DNA of 64,000 bases from Ahaetulla prasina (lineage: Eukaryota > Chordata > Lepidosauria > Squamata > Colubridae). The position numbers were made by a program, and so were the translations under genes. The DNA lies in contig NC_080546.1 in assembly GCF_028640845.1 (NCBI RefSeq), forward strand, positions 56,245,409 through 56,309,408, written 5' to 3'. This document shows, in pieces, positions 10,174 through 22,142 of the stretch; position 1 is the first letter of the stretch, and every line of letters starts with the position of its first letter. Below the pieces are notes generated by a model. That model was not told the DNA's origin. It ran no database searches and worked only from the letters and a program-made list of their open reading frames with translations.

Positions 10174-13011
10174 TACAGAGTAGCTTTATTTTATTTTATT
10201 TATTTATTTATTTATTTGATTTATTTGATTTTTATACCGCCCTTCTCCCGAAGGACTCAGGACGGTGTACAGGCAAAAATAAAACAGATAATACAATATA
10301 CAATTTAAAAAGCAGATTAAAAAACTTATTTTAAAATTAGCCTGATAGGTTAAAATATATTAGACTAAAAAACCCCATTTAAAATTAATTAATAAAAATT
10401 TAAAATTAATAAAATTCAATTCAAGCCAGCCCCGCGCGAATAAAAAGATGTGTCTTCAGTTCGCGACGGAAAGTCCGAAGGTCAGGTATTTGGCGTAAAC
10501 CCGGGGGAAGCTCGTTCCAGAGTGTGAGCCCCCACAGAAGGCCCTTCCTGGGGGCTGCCAGCCGACATTGTTTGGCGGGCGGCACCCTGAGAAGTCCTCT
10601 CTGTGAGCGTGCGGGTCGGTGGGAGGCATGTGGTAACAGCAGGCGGTCCCGTAAGTACCCAGGCCCTAAGCCATGGGCGCTTTAAAGGTCATAACCAACA
10701 CCTTAAAGTGCACTCGAAGGCCACAGGTAGCCAGTGCAGTCTGCGCGGGAGGCGGTGTTACATGGGAGCTACGCGTAGCTCCCTCTATCACCAGCGCAGC
10801 TGCATTCTGGACTAACTGAAGCCTCGAGTGCACTTCAAGGGAGCCCCATGTAGAGCATTACAATAATCAGCGAGAGGTAACGAGCGCATGAGTGACCGTG
10901 CACAAGGCATCCCGATCAAGGAAGGGGCGCAACTGCCGAACCAGGCGAACCTGGTGGAAGGCCCTCCTGGAGACGGCCATCAAATGATCTTCAAGCGACA
11001 GCCGATCATCCAGGAGGACACCTAAGTTGCGCACCCTATCCTTTGGGGCCAGTAACTCGCCTCCAACAGTCAGCCGCGGCTGCAGCTGACTGAATCGGGA
11101 TGCCGGCATCCACAGCCACTCCGTCTTGGAGGGATTAAGCTTGAGCCTGTTTCTCCCCATCCAGACCCGTATGGCTTCCAAACACCGGGACAGCACTTCA
11201 ACAACTTCATTGGGGTGGCCCGGGGTGGAAAAGTACAGCTGCGTGTCATCAGCGTACTGCTGGTATCTCACCCCGAAGCCACTGATGATCTCACCCAACG
11301 GCTTCATATAGATGTTGAACAGAAGGGGCGAGAGAATCGACCCTGCGGACCCCACAAGTGAGGCACCTCGCGGTCGACCTCTGCCCCCTGTCAACACCGT
11401 CTGCGACGGTCGGAGAGATAGGAGGAGAACCACCGATACGGTGCCTCCCACTCCCAATCCCCCAACCGGCGCAGCAAGATACCATGGTCGATGGTATCAA
11501 AAGCCGCTGAGAGGTCTAATAGGACCAGGGCAGAGGTACCCCTGTCCCTGGCCCTCCAGAGATCATCCACCAATGCGACCAAAGCTGTCTCCGTGCTGTA
11601 TCCGGGTCGGAAGCCGGACTGGAACGGGTCTAGATAGACATCTTCATCCAGGTATTGGGGTAGCTGTCGCGCCACAGCACTCTCTACAACCTTCGCAACA
11701 AAGCGAAGGTTGGAGACTGGACGATAATTACCCAAAATAGCTGGGTCCAGGGAGGGCTTCTTGAGGAGGGGTCTCACCACCGCCTCTTTCAAGGCGGCAG
11801 GGAAAACCCCTTCCAACAGAGAAGCGTTGATAATCCTCTGGAGCCAGCCTCGTGTCACCTCCTGAGTGGCCAGTACCAGCCAGGAAGGGCACGGGTCCAG
11901 TAAACATGTCGTGGCGTGAAGCCTCCCCAACAACCTGTCCACGTCCTCGGGAGCCACAGGGTCAAACTCATCCCAAACAGACTCAACAAGACGTGCCTCC
12001 TCTCCCTCGCTTGGATCATCCCAATTTCGGTCCAGACCATCCCGGAGCTGAGCGATTTTATCGTATAGATAACCACTAAACTCCTCGGCTCGTCCCTGCA
12101 AAGGGTCATCCCGCACCTCCTGATGAAGGAGGGAGCGGGTCACCCGAAACAGGGCGGCCGGGCGGTTATCTGCCGGCGCAATGAGGGTGGGCGTAGGGCG
12201 CTCGCCTCCCTCATTGCCACTAGGTAGGTCCTAGAATAGGACCTAACTAGTGTCCGATCAACCGGGCGACTGGACCTCCAGGTGCTCTCTAGGCGTCTTC
12301 TCCGGCGTTTCATCTCCCTCAGCCCCTCGGAGAACCAAGGGGCGGACGAGATCTGCGCGGGTCAGAGGCGCAAAGGCGACATGGTCCAAGGCCCCAGCCG
12401 CGGCCTGTTCCCAGGCCACGACTAGTTCCTCAGTCGTGCCGTGGGCCAGATCCTCAGGGAATGGCCCAAGCACCGTCAGGAACCTCTCGGGGTCCATCAG
12501 GCGCCTGGGACGGAACCAACGTATAGGTTCCGTCTCCCTGCAATGGTGAGTGGCGGTTCGGAAGTCTAGGCGAAGGAGAAAATGATCGGACCATGACATT
12601 GGTTCTGTTACTAAATCATCTAATTCCAGATCATTTAACCACTGTCCAGAGATATAAATCAGATACAGCGTGCCTCCCCCCATGTGCGTAGGGCCATCAT
12701 TTATTCGAATCAGGTCCAAGGCCAACATGGAAGCCTGGAACTCCCGAGCTGCCATCGATAACAAGCCAGCCGATGGCAGGTTGAAATCCCCCATGACTAT
12801 AAGTCTGGGGGTCCCAACTGCCACAGCGGCAAGTACCTCCAACAGCTCAGGCAGGGCTGTGGTCACACAGCAAGGAGCCAGGTACGCGATCAACAAGCCC
12901 AACTAATTCCTATGGCCCCACCGCACATAGAGGGATTCACAGCCGGCAATCTGAGAAACAGTGGCCTCCCTCGGCTCTAGATCTTCCTTAATGACAACCG
13001 CCACCCCCCCA
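10174..13011 (-). mobile_element. L2-clade LINE, 2.8 kb, 5'-truncated
   Basis: This non-LTR element runs right to left. Its 3' end is at about 10174 with a TTTA-rich microsatellite tail (10185-10222) and the hairpin-like terminus CCGCCCTTCTCCCGAAGG. Its 5' end stops inside the endonuclease domain at about 13011. The ORF region is far more GC-rich than its surroundings. Related fragments are at 14365-15306, 32787-33350 with 38133-38539, 48311-48413 and 50514-50819. Confidence 0.85.
10600..12930 (-). pseudogene. L2 ORF2 (endonuclease and reverse transcriptase), frameshifted
   Basis: Three frames join into one ORF2. The part at 12258-12902 is the end of the APE endonuclease (IVMGDFNLPS, then a WSDHFLL box). 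The part at 11391-12143 has RT fingers and palm (GNYRPVSNLRFVAKVVE, FRPGYSTETALV, and LLDLSAAFDTIDH with the catalytic Asp). The part at 10867-11457 has LSPLLFNIYMKPLGE, QYADDTQLYFS (catalytic Asp pair) and NRLKLNPSKTEWLWM. The reading frame changes at about 11420 and 12200 and ends early near 10867. Catalytic residues are present but the protein is interrupted. The motif set is typical of L2. Confidence 0.8.
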
Positions 13012-13195
13012 CCCCTACCTTGGCTTGTCCTGCCAGTGTTGTTTCTTGCTCGATTGTTTGTCTGGGGTTAATCCCTGTTTATCTGGGTGTAGGTTGGTGG
13101 AGTGGATATGCTCTGACCTTTTTGTTTCCTACTTAGCTTTTTATTGTCTGATTTGAATGGTGTGTAAATGTTGTTTATCTCTATGACTCTATTGA
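12999..13195 (-). mobile_element. Older interspersed repeat, right part
   Basis: From about 13012, TTGGCTTGTCCTGCCAGTG continues the repeat whose left part ends at 10173. The intervening 2.8 kb is the L2 LINE. The exact junction is uncertain by about 15 bases. Confidence 0.35.
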
Positions 13196-14364
13196 TGGCT
13201 GATTTGGCAAGGTTTCAGGATCTCTAGTATTCAGGAATTACAAGTGTAAATGTCAGTTTTCCAGGGGAAAGATTATGACTTGGTCATTAGTTTATTAGAC
13301 TATTACAAGGCCCTAATGTGAGGCTTTAGGAAATAAGCTCCTTTCCTGTAGCACCTAACCAAGAAAACTTAACTGTGAACAAATTGCTTGTTAAACACAG
13401 GGTTTTCCAAATTAATCCTTGGGTAGCTGGAAACCTAACCATAGCAGAATATACTTCATAAGATATTGCCTTTCAGATTTCAGTGGTCAGAATTAAACTT
13501 TCTTTTTCAATTTGTTTCTGATCAATTTCTAACAGCTTAAGATAATTGCTATGATGCAAAATAAATAAAAGAAACGAATAAATTTATAATTCCTAACAGA
13601 TTGCTTTGGGGACATTTAATTACTGTATTTTATTAATGGTGATAACATTTAAAAGAGAACTCCTTTTTCAACTTTTAAAAAATCTGGCCAGCTACATTTA
13701 AGCAGATAAATTGAACAACTGGATGCCAGCTACAAATCTTCATAAACACCCAGATGCACAGTTATTTCATTTAAAAAGTGTTACATTATTTCTGTTTTTG
13801 TATAAGAAAAACATTGGGTTTGTCATCCAAAGTAAAATTTGTTCAATTCAAGGATGTTGCTTCTTCAATTCACAAAAGGAATTCTGCTAAAGCCTCCTTT
13901 TATAACCCTTTAGCTTCCAGTTTTATTTGAATAACAACTAGCAGATCTTGCAGATATTTTTAATGATGAAAACTATGCTAGAGCGAGTTATTGTTCAACA
14001 TCATCATCCTCAGAGCGCACAAGTACCACAAGCATGTGAGGCACTACTTTGATATGGTTGTGGGGCTTGTGTGTGCTGAGGAAGATTAAAGATATGCCAG
14101 AGATTCAACCATACTGATCAGGTCTCATCAGAAGAGTCAGGCAAAGACACCATATTAAAAATATGGTGAGATGTAAATTACCCAAAGCCATACTGGCTTG
14201 ATTGTTAACCAGGTTAACAAGGTCTGTGCTAGATGTTGAAGTTCCCGGACATCTGGTGAAAAATGGGCAACAGGACTCAGGACTCTGGGCTGAGCAACCA
14301 GGGCCAGCAGCTGCAGACCTACTGGAAAAAAAGGTGTTTATCCATTACAAATATATAGGAGAAA
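13196..14364. other. Unassigned AT-rich sequence
   Basis: No supported gene or repeat. Confidence 0.45.
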
Positions 14365-15306
14365 CAGGCTCAAGCTCAATCCCTCCAAGACGGAGTGGCT
14401 GTGGATGCCGGCATCCTGGTACAGTCAGCTGAGTCCACGGCTGACTGTTGGGAGCGAGTCATTGGCCCCGATGGAGAGGGTGCGCAACTTGGGCGTTCTC
14501 CTGGATGAACGGCTGTCTTTTGAAGACCACCTGACGGCCGTCTCCAGGAGAGCTTTCCACCAGGTTCACCTGGTGCGCCAGTTCGCCCTTTCTGAACCGG
14601 GATGCCTTGTGCACAGTCACTCACGCCCTCGTGACGTCTCGTCTGGATTACTGCAATGCTCTCTACATGGGGCTCCCTTTGAGGGGCATCCGGAGGCTTC
14701 AGTTAGTCCAGAACGCGGCTGCTGGTGATAGAGGAGCCCTCGTGGCTCCCGTGACACCTATCCTGCGCAGACTGCACTGGCTACCTGTGGCCTTCGGGTG
14801 CGCTTCAAGGTTTTGGTGAACGTCTTCAAAGCGCTCCATGGCATAGGGCCGGGCTATTCTGGGACCGCCTACTGCTACCGAATACCTCCCACCGACCCGT
14901 GCGCTCTCACAGAGAGGGACTCCTCAGGGTGCCGTCGGCGCGTCAGTGTCGTCTTGCGGCCGCCCGGGGAAGGGCCGTCTCTGTGGGGCTCCGCCCTCTG
15001 GAGCGAACTCCCCCCGACTCCGTCAACTTCCGGACCTCCGAACCTTTATCATGAGCTTAAAACATTTATTCATCTGCGCAGGACTGGGTTAGTTTTTTAA
15101 ATTTATGGGTTTTTATTGGGTTTTTATTATTTATTCTAAATTTTTAATTTCGGCCCAATTGAATAAGTTTTTTAATTGTATTTTAATTGTGTTTATATTG
15201 TAACATTATTGTGTATTTTATTTGGCTGTGAACCGCCCTGAGTCCTTCGGGAGAAGGGCGGTATAGAAATTTAAATAATAAAATAAATAAAATAAATAAT
15301 AAATAG
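14365..15306 (+). mobile_element. L2 LINE 3' part
   Basis: 5'-truncated L2 beginning at the KTEWLW box and running through the C-terminal RT domain and the 3' UTR. It ends with CCCTGAGTCCTTCGGGAGAA, GGGCGGTATAGAA and an (AAATA)-rich tail at 15275-15305. It is close to the L2 at 10.2-13.0 kb but in the opposite orientation. Confidence 0.85.
14390..15100 (+). pseudogene. L2 RT C-terminal domain, frameshifted
   Basis: Three successive frames (14405-14728, 14607-14819, 14798-15100) together give the ordered L2 C-terminal motifs. These are MERVRNLGVLLDERLSFEDH, VTHALVTSRLDYCNALYMGL, LRRLHWLPVAF and FKVLVNVFKALHG. At least three single-base indels break the frame. No RT catalytic residues are retained. 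Confidence 0.75.
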
Positions 15307-15536
15307 TAATTTAAATCAAAGAAATAATTATCTGTTATTATGGATCAAGCCCAACAAGAAGATATTTGAAATAAATGTAGCAGATCTGGAGAGACAACAT
15401 ACAGAATCATAAATCACAGAGCAGAAACTAGCAGATCAATGTTGTAAAGGCAAACCAGTTAATACTAGATGAATCCAGCAGAGATATAGAATTATTTTCA
15501 TTTGGAAGCCAGGTACTCCTCCTCTACTTCAGAAAG
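15307..15536 (+). mobile_element. R4/Dong-like LINE, piece 1 of 3
   Basis: This is the part left of the inserted Mag-type element. A translated stretch near 15410-15440 (ITEQKLADQ) resembles the N-terminal part of R4-type ORFs. Its continuation starts at 19973 after the target duplication GAAAG. The element's true 5' end is uncertain. Confidence 0.5.
15532..15536. repeat. Target-site duplication GAAAG (left)
   Basis: Matches 19973-19977 and brackets the Mag-type element; 5 bp is usual for Gypsy integrases. Confidence 0.85.
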
Positions 15537-15725
15537 TGTAATGTATCTTTAAGAGATTTGGAGGGAAATTAGAGCGGGAAATAGCACGTTGCTGATTGGC
15601 TGTTGCCTCTGACTGAACTGTATATAAAGAGGGGTTTTTCTGTTGTTCGCTGCTGGGTTCACTATAAACTAAAGAGCTGTTGTCACTCATCTGGTCTCCT
15701 GCCTCATTATTGCCCGAATCTAACA
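15537..15725 (+). repeat. Mag-type element A, 5' LTR
   Basis: 189 bp, starting TGTAATG and ending CTAACA. It carries TATATAAA at 15621-15628. It is nearly identical to the 3' LTR at 19787-19972. The differences are about two substitutions and a few one- or two-base losses near homopolymers, so the insertion is young. Confidence 0.93.
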
Positions 15726-15726
15726 C

Positions 15727-15744
15727 TGGCGACGAGGGTGGGAT
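15727..15744 (+). promoter_or_regulatory. Primer binding site, tRNA-Ser
   Basis: TGGCGACGAGGGTGGGAT lies one base after the 5' LTR. From the known vertebrate tRNA-Ser(GCT) 3' end plus CCA, the complement differs at one of 18 positions. Confidence 0.85.
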
Positions 15745-15824
15745 CTCGAGGCAAAAGAGCGCCAGGAAAGAGCTGAACTAACCAGGAATACGCGAACCCA
15801 GCAAAATAAGGGCGGATAGCAGCG

Positions 15825-16618
15825 ATGTCCAGCTACACACCGCCAGCGCCATTCGACCCAGCCAAAGAAAAATGGGGGTCATACATGGCTCGTTTCGAGT
15901 GTTTCCTCGAAGCAAGCGAACTCAGGGGTCTCCGACAACAGGAAGAGAGCGTACTTCCTAAGCCACTGCGGTCCAGAAGTTTCGACACCGCAGAGTCGCT
16001 TGAGCAACGCCGGTACAGTCGGTACCGTGGCAAACTCTGCAGACCGCCCTTGCTCACTCGCACCGGCGCCCTCAAAATTTGTTCAAAGGTTCGGTGCGCG
16101 ACAGCGGATGCAAGAGAGGCGAATCGATTCGCGTGTACATGGCAGCGCTGAAAAGCCGCCAACCATTGCGAATATCGAGACTTGGAAGGCGCATTACTCG
16201 ACCAACTCATCTGCGGGGTCAGGGACATCCGATTGCGACGGCGGCTGCTGTCCAGAAGCAACCTAACACTGGCTCGCCTTGGGCGAGGCCAGGGCTCACG
16301 AGATGTCTACCCAAGCGGCAGAAACCCTGCAAAAGCCGATCGCGCGGGGACTGGGGCGAAACAACCCGGTCCACAATGAGGAAGTCCAGGCGAGTCGGAG
16401 GTGAGGAAGGAAAGTCTTCCACACGGGAGGCCAGAGAAAGACCGGGGGCGAATCTGCGAGTTGCGAGGACAACACAAGCGACAAGACTGCAAATTTAAGG
16501 ATGCGACTTGTCGGCGGTGCGAGGAAGGGCACATAGCGCAGGCCTGTCGAGCGCTAACCTTCCGCCAAAAATTCAAACCGACCAATCAGGCGCGGGAGCG
16601 GCGAAGAGGCCCGTGATT
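15825..16618 (+). pseudogene. Mag-type Gag, frameshifted
   Basis: Starts at ATG 15825 (MSSYTPPAPFDPAKEKWGSY), the usual Mag Gag N-terminus, then shifts frame several times. Near 16461-16555 the frame at 16401-16616 contains two adjacent zinc knuckles. The first is damaged (CELRGQHKRQDC, where the second Cys is Arg). The second is intact (CRRCEEGHIAQAC). Gag would form the particle and bind element RNA. The many one-base losses are discussed as possible consensus errors. Confidence 0.75.
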
Positions 16619-16689
16619 GGTCGATTCAAAAAGGAAACTTAATCAGACTGCCGTGAGAGTGGGCCAAGCAGCAACACGCCTTGAAAAAG

Positions 16690-19600
16690 ATTTTACTAAA
16701 AGCACATTGAAGGGTGCCGTGCGAATGGAAGTGGACACGGTTCATCGATCACGATCATGTCCTGGGACACTCTCGTGAAAGCGTTTGCCAGCCATCGCGG
16801 CGCAAGCTGCAACCACAGAAACTAAGGTACAAGACTACCAAGGAATCGCATCCCTGTTCCGAGGGTAACGTCCGTCCAAGTCAAGTATGGACAGCACAAC
16901 AAGACCCTGCCCATCACCGTGGTCGACGGAACCTTGCCGAGCTTGTTGGGACTGGACTGGTTCGGGCATTGGGCATGGGAGTGACGGAGTCTTCGAACGA
17001 CGTCGACCTAAAGGCGAACTAATGAAGGAGTTCGGGGCGTCTTCAAAGACTGTTTGGGCAAGTATGCGAGGGACCCCCGATCTCCTTTAACCTTGACCCA
17101 CAGGTTGCCCTATCCGGTTAAAGGCTAGGAGGGTCCCGTTGCCCTAAAGCCCAAAATTGACCGGGAGCTGGACAAACTAGTAAGCCAGGGAATACTAGTG
17201 CCAGTTGACCATGCAAAGTGGGAGACACCCATAGTCACCCCAGTCAAACCGGACGGGTCGGTCCGGTTGCGCTGACTACAAGGCACGCTTAATAAAGCGT
17301 TGCAAAGAGTGCCTACCCGTCCCAGTAGTACAACACTTACTGCACTCTTTGGGGCAAGGCAGGTCTTTGCCAAGCTAGATTTGGCCCAAGCCTATCAGCA
17401 GTTACCCGTAGATAGCAACACGGCGAGCACAACGATCGTAACGCACAGGGGTGCTTTTAAATGCACCGGTTACAGTTTGGGGTTAGTGTGGCTCAGGGTT
17501 ATTTCAGAACCTAATGGGCGGCTATTGCAGGGACTCCCGGGTGGTACCGTACTTTGATGATGTACTGGTATCCGCGACAATCTAGAAGAATTAGTACGGC
17601 TGAGAAAAGTTTTGGGCATTTTCCGGTCCGCGGTCTCAAAGTCAAACTGAATAAATGCCAGATCGGGTAGGATCCGTGGAATTCCTGGGCTATCGGATAG
17701 ACAGGAAGGATCCACCCACTGAGAGCAAGGTTAGGGCAATCAGGAAGGCCCCAGCTCCCCAAAACAAAAGCGGAGTTACAGGCATTCTTAGGTCTGGTCA
17801 ACTTTTACGCGGTATTTTTAAAAATAAGGCAACATAGCCGAACCGCTACACAAATTACTAAAAAGACAGCTGTGTGGTCTTGGGGAAAGGCGGAAGCTAG
17901 GGCATTGAAGCAGTAAAAACCTTCTGTCTAGCGATAGCCTCCTTATTCAATACAATGGCACGCTGCCATTGGTGTTAGTTGTGATGCATCTCCCTACGGG
18001 GTGGGGCTGTGCTCAGCCACAGGTTGCCAAATGGCACAGAAGCCCCTATAGCATTTACTCCCGAACAATGTCATCGGCTGAAAGAAACTATAGTCAGCTA
18101 GATAGAAGCCTTGGCCATAGTTTCCGGGTAAAGAAGTTCCATGAATATGTATTTGGCGTGATTTGAAATCGTCACAGACCATAGACCCTACTAGGCCTGT
18201 TGGCAGGCGACCGCCCAACGCCCGTGGCACTTTTCGCCTAGACTGACCCGATGGACTATCTTTCTGGCTGCGTATTCCTACAAATTGTTGCATCGGCCAG
18301 GAAAGAGTTAGGGCATGCAGGCGCTTTGAGCAGATGCCCACTACCAGAGACTATCGAAGACCCCACTCCGGGCACACCGTCCTGCTAATTGACTCTTTGG
18401 ACTCGGGTCCAGTCACTTCCAAGGAGGTGGCTCGGGCTTCTTACAAGGACATTACAATAAGAACTGTAATTGGTTGGGTGCAAGAGGATGGCCCGCTGCC
18501 GGGCGGCGTTTAAGGAATATGTAAAGCGGGGAGTTGTCGGCTCAAGGAGGGTGTCTGCTCTGGGGGGATAGAGTGGTGATCCCAGAGAAATTGCGGAAAA
18601 AAGTTTTGGAACTCCTGCACGAGGGCCACCCTGGGATCGTGAGAATGAAGGGTTTAGCAAGGAGCTATGTGTGGTGGCCCTTGATGGACACGGAGATTAG
18701 TGACAGGGTAGGAAAATGCCAAGCCTGCCAGGAGTCAGACCACTACCACCAACGGCCCCAACTCGGGAGTGGGAGACCCCAGGGCCCATGGTCTAGGATC
18801 CACATCGATTTTGCGGCCCTTCCATGGGCAAACATTCCTAGTGGTAGTCGATGCCTATTCCAAATGGCTGGAAATCATTCTTATGAGATCCATGACAGCC
18901 GAGGCCGTAATCTCAGTCCTCGGCGCCTATTTGTAACCCACGGGTTACCCGACACTAGTTTCCGACAACGGCCCTCAATTCACAGCGACCCTGTTTGAGG
19001 GTACTTGGCAGAAGAGGGCATCCGGCATGTCCTCTCGGCGCCTTTCCACCCTGCGACGAGCGGCCTTGCAGAGCGTTTTCGTGCAAAGGAAGCATTGTCA
19101 GAATCAGGCCAGGCGATTGGCAATTAAAATTGACACCTTCCTAGCAGTACAACACAGAACCCCTGTGTAGCAACTGGCGCAGCCAGCAGAGCTACTGATG
19201 GGCAGGAAGCTTAGGTGCCCATTAGACCGGTTAAACCCAAACTACACCCCAGGCGGGTACAAAGGGACAAACGGTAAAACAAGAGAAATGACAGTGGAAG
19301 TCCAGTATGGGCACACAATTACGGAGAAGGCCCAAATTGGGTAAAGGGACAATCCTTGAAACAACCGGACCCAAATCGATCGGGTAGAGATAGAGGATGG
19401 CGGGTTTGGAAGCGCCACATAGACCAATTAAGAAAAGAACAACCAAAAGTCCAGAAACAGGCCCTGACTATCCAATGTTTGAATCCACAGCTGACTCAAA
19501 CCCGGGGCAAGCGGGACTTATCTGAGTTCGATGAGGTCCAGCGACACCAACCGGTCCCTCCTGAAGGAAGCAGGGACGATTCTGCAAATAATCCAGGGCC

Positions 19601-19736
19601 GGATGGCCTACAGGAGGAGCTGAGAGGAACAAACAGTCCCTCCGGCCAGCTCGACTCACTCCCAGAGAATGAATTGCGCAGGTCCGAAAGAGTTAGGAGA
19701 CGCCCAGTCTACTTGCGTGACTACGTAGAGAAATAA
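16690..19736 (+). pseudogene. Mag-type Pol (PR-RT-RNase H-IN), frameshifted
   Basis: Domains are in order. Protease: EVDTG with one base lost after the Thr codon (16719-16741). RT motif A: FAKLDLAQAYQQLPVD (from 17366). RT motif C: YFDDV (17550-17564). RNase H start: VVMHLP in one frame, where the VDAS-like box lies in another (about 17970). Integrase zinc finger: H-x2-H with C-x2-C, from HEGHPGIVRMKGLARSYVWW to CQAC (18618-18740). Integrase core: RIHIDFA and VSDNGPQF in neighbouring frames (18790-18985). C-terminus: RRSERVRRRPVYLRDYVEK ending at 19736. At least ten frame changes make it non-functional as written. Confidence 0.8.
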
Positions 19737-19772
19737 GATGCTAATTTCATGCAAATAGGGTAAAATGTTTTC

Positions 19773-19786
19773 TGGGAGGGAAGGAG
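19773..19786 (+). promoter_or_regulatory. Polypurine tract, Mag-type element A
   Basis: GGGAGGGAAGGAG directly precedes the 3' LTR, the expected plus-strand primer position. Confidence 0.8.
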
Positions 19787-19972
19787 TGTAATGTATCTTT
19801 AAGAGTTTTGGAGGAAATTAGGCGGAAATAGCACGTTGCTGATTGGCTGTTGCCTCTGACTGAACTGTATATAAAGAGGGGTTTTTCTGTTGTTCGCTGC
19901 TGGGTTCACTATAAACTAAAGAGCTGTTGTCACTCATCTGGTCTCCTGCCTCGTTATTGCCCGAATCTAACA
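19787..19972 (+). repeat. Mag-type element A, 3' LTR
   Basis: 186 bp, same ends and TATA box as the 5' LTR. It is followed by the GAAAG duplication at 19973-19977. Confidence 0.93.
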
Positions 19973-20814
19973 GAAAGAACAAAGCCCTCTAATTAAAGAA
20001 GTAGAAAAATTGGGGGGGGGGAAAGAATAAAACATCTAGAACAGCACAAAAACATCAGAATAAGGCTTCCTGCATTGAAGCTTGTTCTAAAGAAACATCT
20101 TGCACAAGCATTAAAAGGTGCAAATACTTCAATATCAAGTATAAGCACCAACTCACTGCAGGAAATAAATCAAATAATGTATAGCACAGCTGCATTTATA
20201 AGTGAATATCTGGGATGCAAAATCACCAAAGAAGAAAAAAAGCCAGTGTGCCACCAAAATGGAAGATTAGACTGGAAAATAAGGCCAGCAAGTTGAGATT
20301 AGATACAAACAAACTAGAACAGATGAAAGAAAAGAAACTAAAGAACAAGAAGACCAAAGAATACCTAATCAAGAAATACCACTTAGAAACAAGATCAAGG
20401 AAGCACTGGAAACAATAAAGCAGCAAATAACCTCTAAAACCAAGAAGCTCATCAGATATGAAGCTCGACTTGGAAATTATAGGCAGAATTTCCAATTTCA
20501 ATCTAATCAGAAATGTTTCTACCAATCCATTAATGGAGAAACTGCAGTGAATCAGTCAGTATCTGACAAGGAAGAAACAGTGCAGTTCTGGGCACAGATA
20601 TGGGATAATCCAAAGAAATACAACAAGGATGCAGTTCAGTTAAAGGAGATGGATAAGAATAAAAAAGAAGTTGAAATGGAAGTAATAACTGCAGAAATGG
20701 TAGAGAAAAGAGCAAGGAACATCAAGAATTGGTCAGCACAAAGTGAAGATGAACTGCATGGTTTTTGATTGAAATATCTATGGTATACACCCACTCATTG
20801 CAAAGCAATTTAAC

Positions 20815-22142
20815 AACATACTGCAACAAGGTGAAATTGAAAAGTGGCTAACATCTGGCAAAGCCTACCTAATAATGAAAGATCCAGCAAAAGGGACAGC
20901 ACCAGGCAACTATAGACCGATTATCTGCTTTCCAAGAAATTTCAAATTGCTAACTGGTGTGGTAGTTGATTTAGTCCAACAGCATCTAGTTGAAAACAAG
21001 CTCTTTCCATCTGAGCAGAAAGGAAACTGCCCCAATAGTAGGGGAACAAAAAAATCAACCCTTAATAGACAAAATGATTCTGGAAAACTGCAAGAGAAGG
21101 AAGACCAATGTAGCATGGATGGATAATCAAATGCCTACAAATAACAAGTCAGTAGAAACATCAGAAGCTTTGTGCAAAGATCACAATGGAAGACATGTTT
21201 GCAGGTCAATGATGAGATATTGGAAAAGGTTAATATCAAGAGACAAAAATTTCAAGGAGATTAGCTATCACCACTACTATTTGTCATTGCACTGATTCCT
21301 CTGTCAACAATATTGAATAATTCAGGCCATAGCTATCGAACATCAAAACATCTGCCAAACGATCATCTCTCCTTTACATGGGAAATTTGAAGCTGTGTGC
21401 AAAAACACCATCTGAAATAGAATTTGCTGCTCAACACGTATAGCCAAGATATTGCAATGGAGTTTGGACTGGACAAATGTGCCACACTCAACATCAGAGA
21501 GGCAAAAATAGTGACAATTGAAGAAATCAAAATGCCCTCCGAAAATAACATCAAGCATCTGAATGAAGATGACCCTATAAATGCCTAGGTATCCTTCAAG
21601 CTGACAACATACACTGAAGTGAAGAAAAGAGTTAGAAGTGAATACCTCAAGAGAGTGAAGAAAATCTTAAAGTCCAAACTCAGTGGCATATCATCAAGGC
21701 AATAAACAGCTGGGCAATTCCGGTCATTAGATAAACAGCTAGAATAGTGGACTGGACTCAAGCAGAAATAAAAGACATGGATAAAAGACCACAAAAATAA
21801 TGACAATGAATCATGATCGACATTCTCACAGTGACATTGACAGACTCTATCTACTAAAAAAAATAGGTGGGTGTGGAATGTTGCAAGTATATCAGATAGT
21901 TGAAGAAGAAGAAAGGCACTGGAAGAATCTCTGAAGGACAATGAAGAAGATACCCTGAAGTTAGTATACCACAAAGGCTTACTGATTACTGGCCCACAAG
22001 AAATACCAAATAAAGACCAGAATGGAGGCATGAGCCAGATAAACATGGCCAGTACATTAAAAAAATAGCAGGGAAAGCAGATAATAACAAGACCTGGTAA
22101 TGGCTAAGAGCAGGAAAGTTGAAGAAAGAGATCAAGTGACTT
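20815..22142 (+). pseudogene. R4-like LINE reverse transcriptase, decayed
   Basis: RT fingers (APGNYRPI at about 20910) and the thumb-side sequence EYLKRVKKILKSKLSG (about 21640-21690) lie in the same orientation with stops and frameshifts between. The end (KLKKEIK at 22117-22137) joins in frame to DLILAAQDQALRTNAYKARI at 27344, once the Gypsy insertion and one TSD copy are removed. The catalytic DD box is not legible. R4/Dong clade by these motifs. Confidence 0.6.
22138..22142. repeat. Target-site duplication GACTT (left)
   Basis: Matches 27344-27348 and brackets the Sushi-type element 1. Confidence 0.88.

Larger units (their letters stand above)
15537..19972 (+). mobile_element. Gypsy LTR retrotransposon, Mag-type, element A
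   Basis: A 4.4-kb element complete in structure: two LTRs, TSD GAAAG, a tRNA-Ser primer site, gag, protease, RT, RNase H, integrase and a polypurine tract. The Mag lineage is indicated by the tRNA-Ser primer site, short LTRs, a Gag starting with PFDPAKEKW and a paired zinc knuckle. Its coding region is broken many times by single-base indels. It is inserted in an R4-like LINE. Confidence 0.9.
19973..22142 (+). mobile_element. R4/Dong-like LINE, piece 2 of 3
   Basis: Carries the RT part of a restriction-like-endonuclease LINE. Motifs recognisable by translation include GNYRPIICFPRNFKLLTGVVVD and EQKGNCPNSRGTK (20875-21060), then the box near 21090-21120. Many stops are present. The reading continues across the Sushi-type insertion into 27344. 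Confidence 0.7.

Noticed and set aside
10867..12909. Plus-strand frames across the L2 (for example 11312-11740)
   Set aside because: Shadows of the GC-rich minus-strand L2 ORF2.
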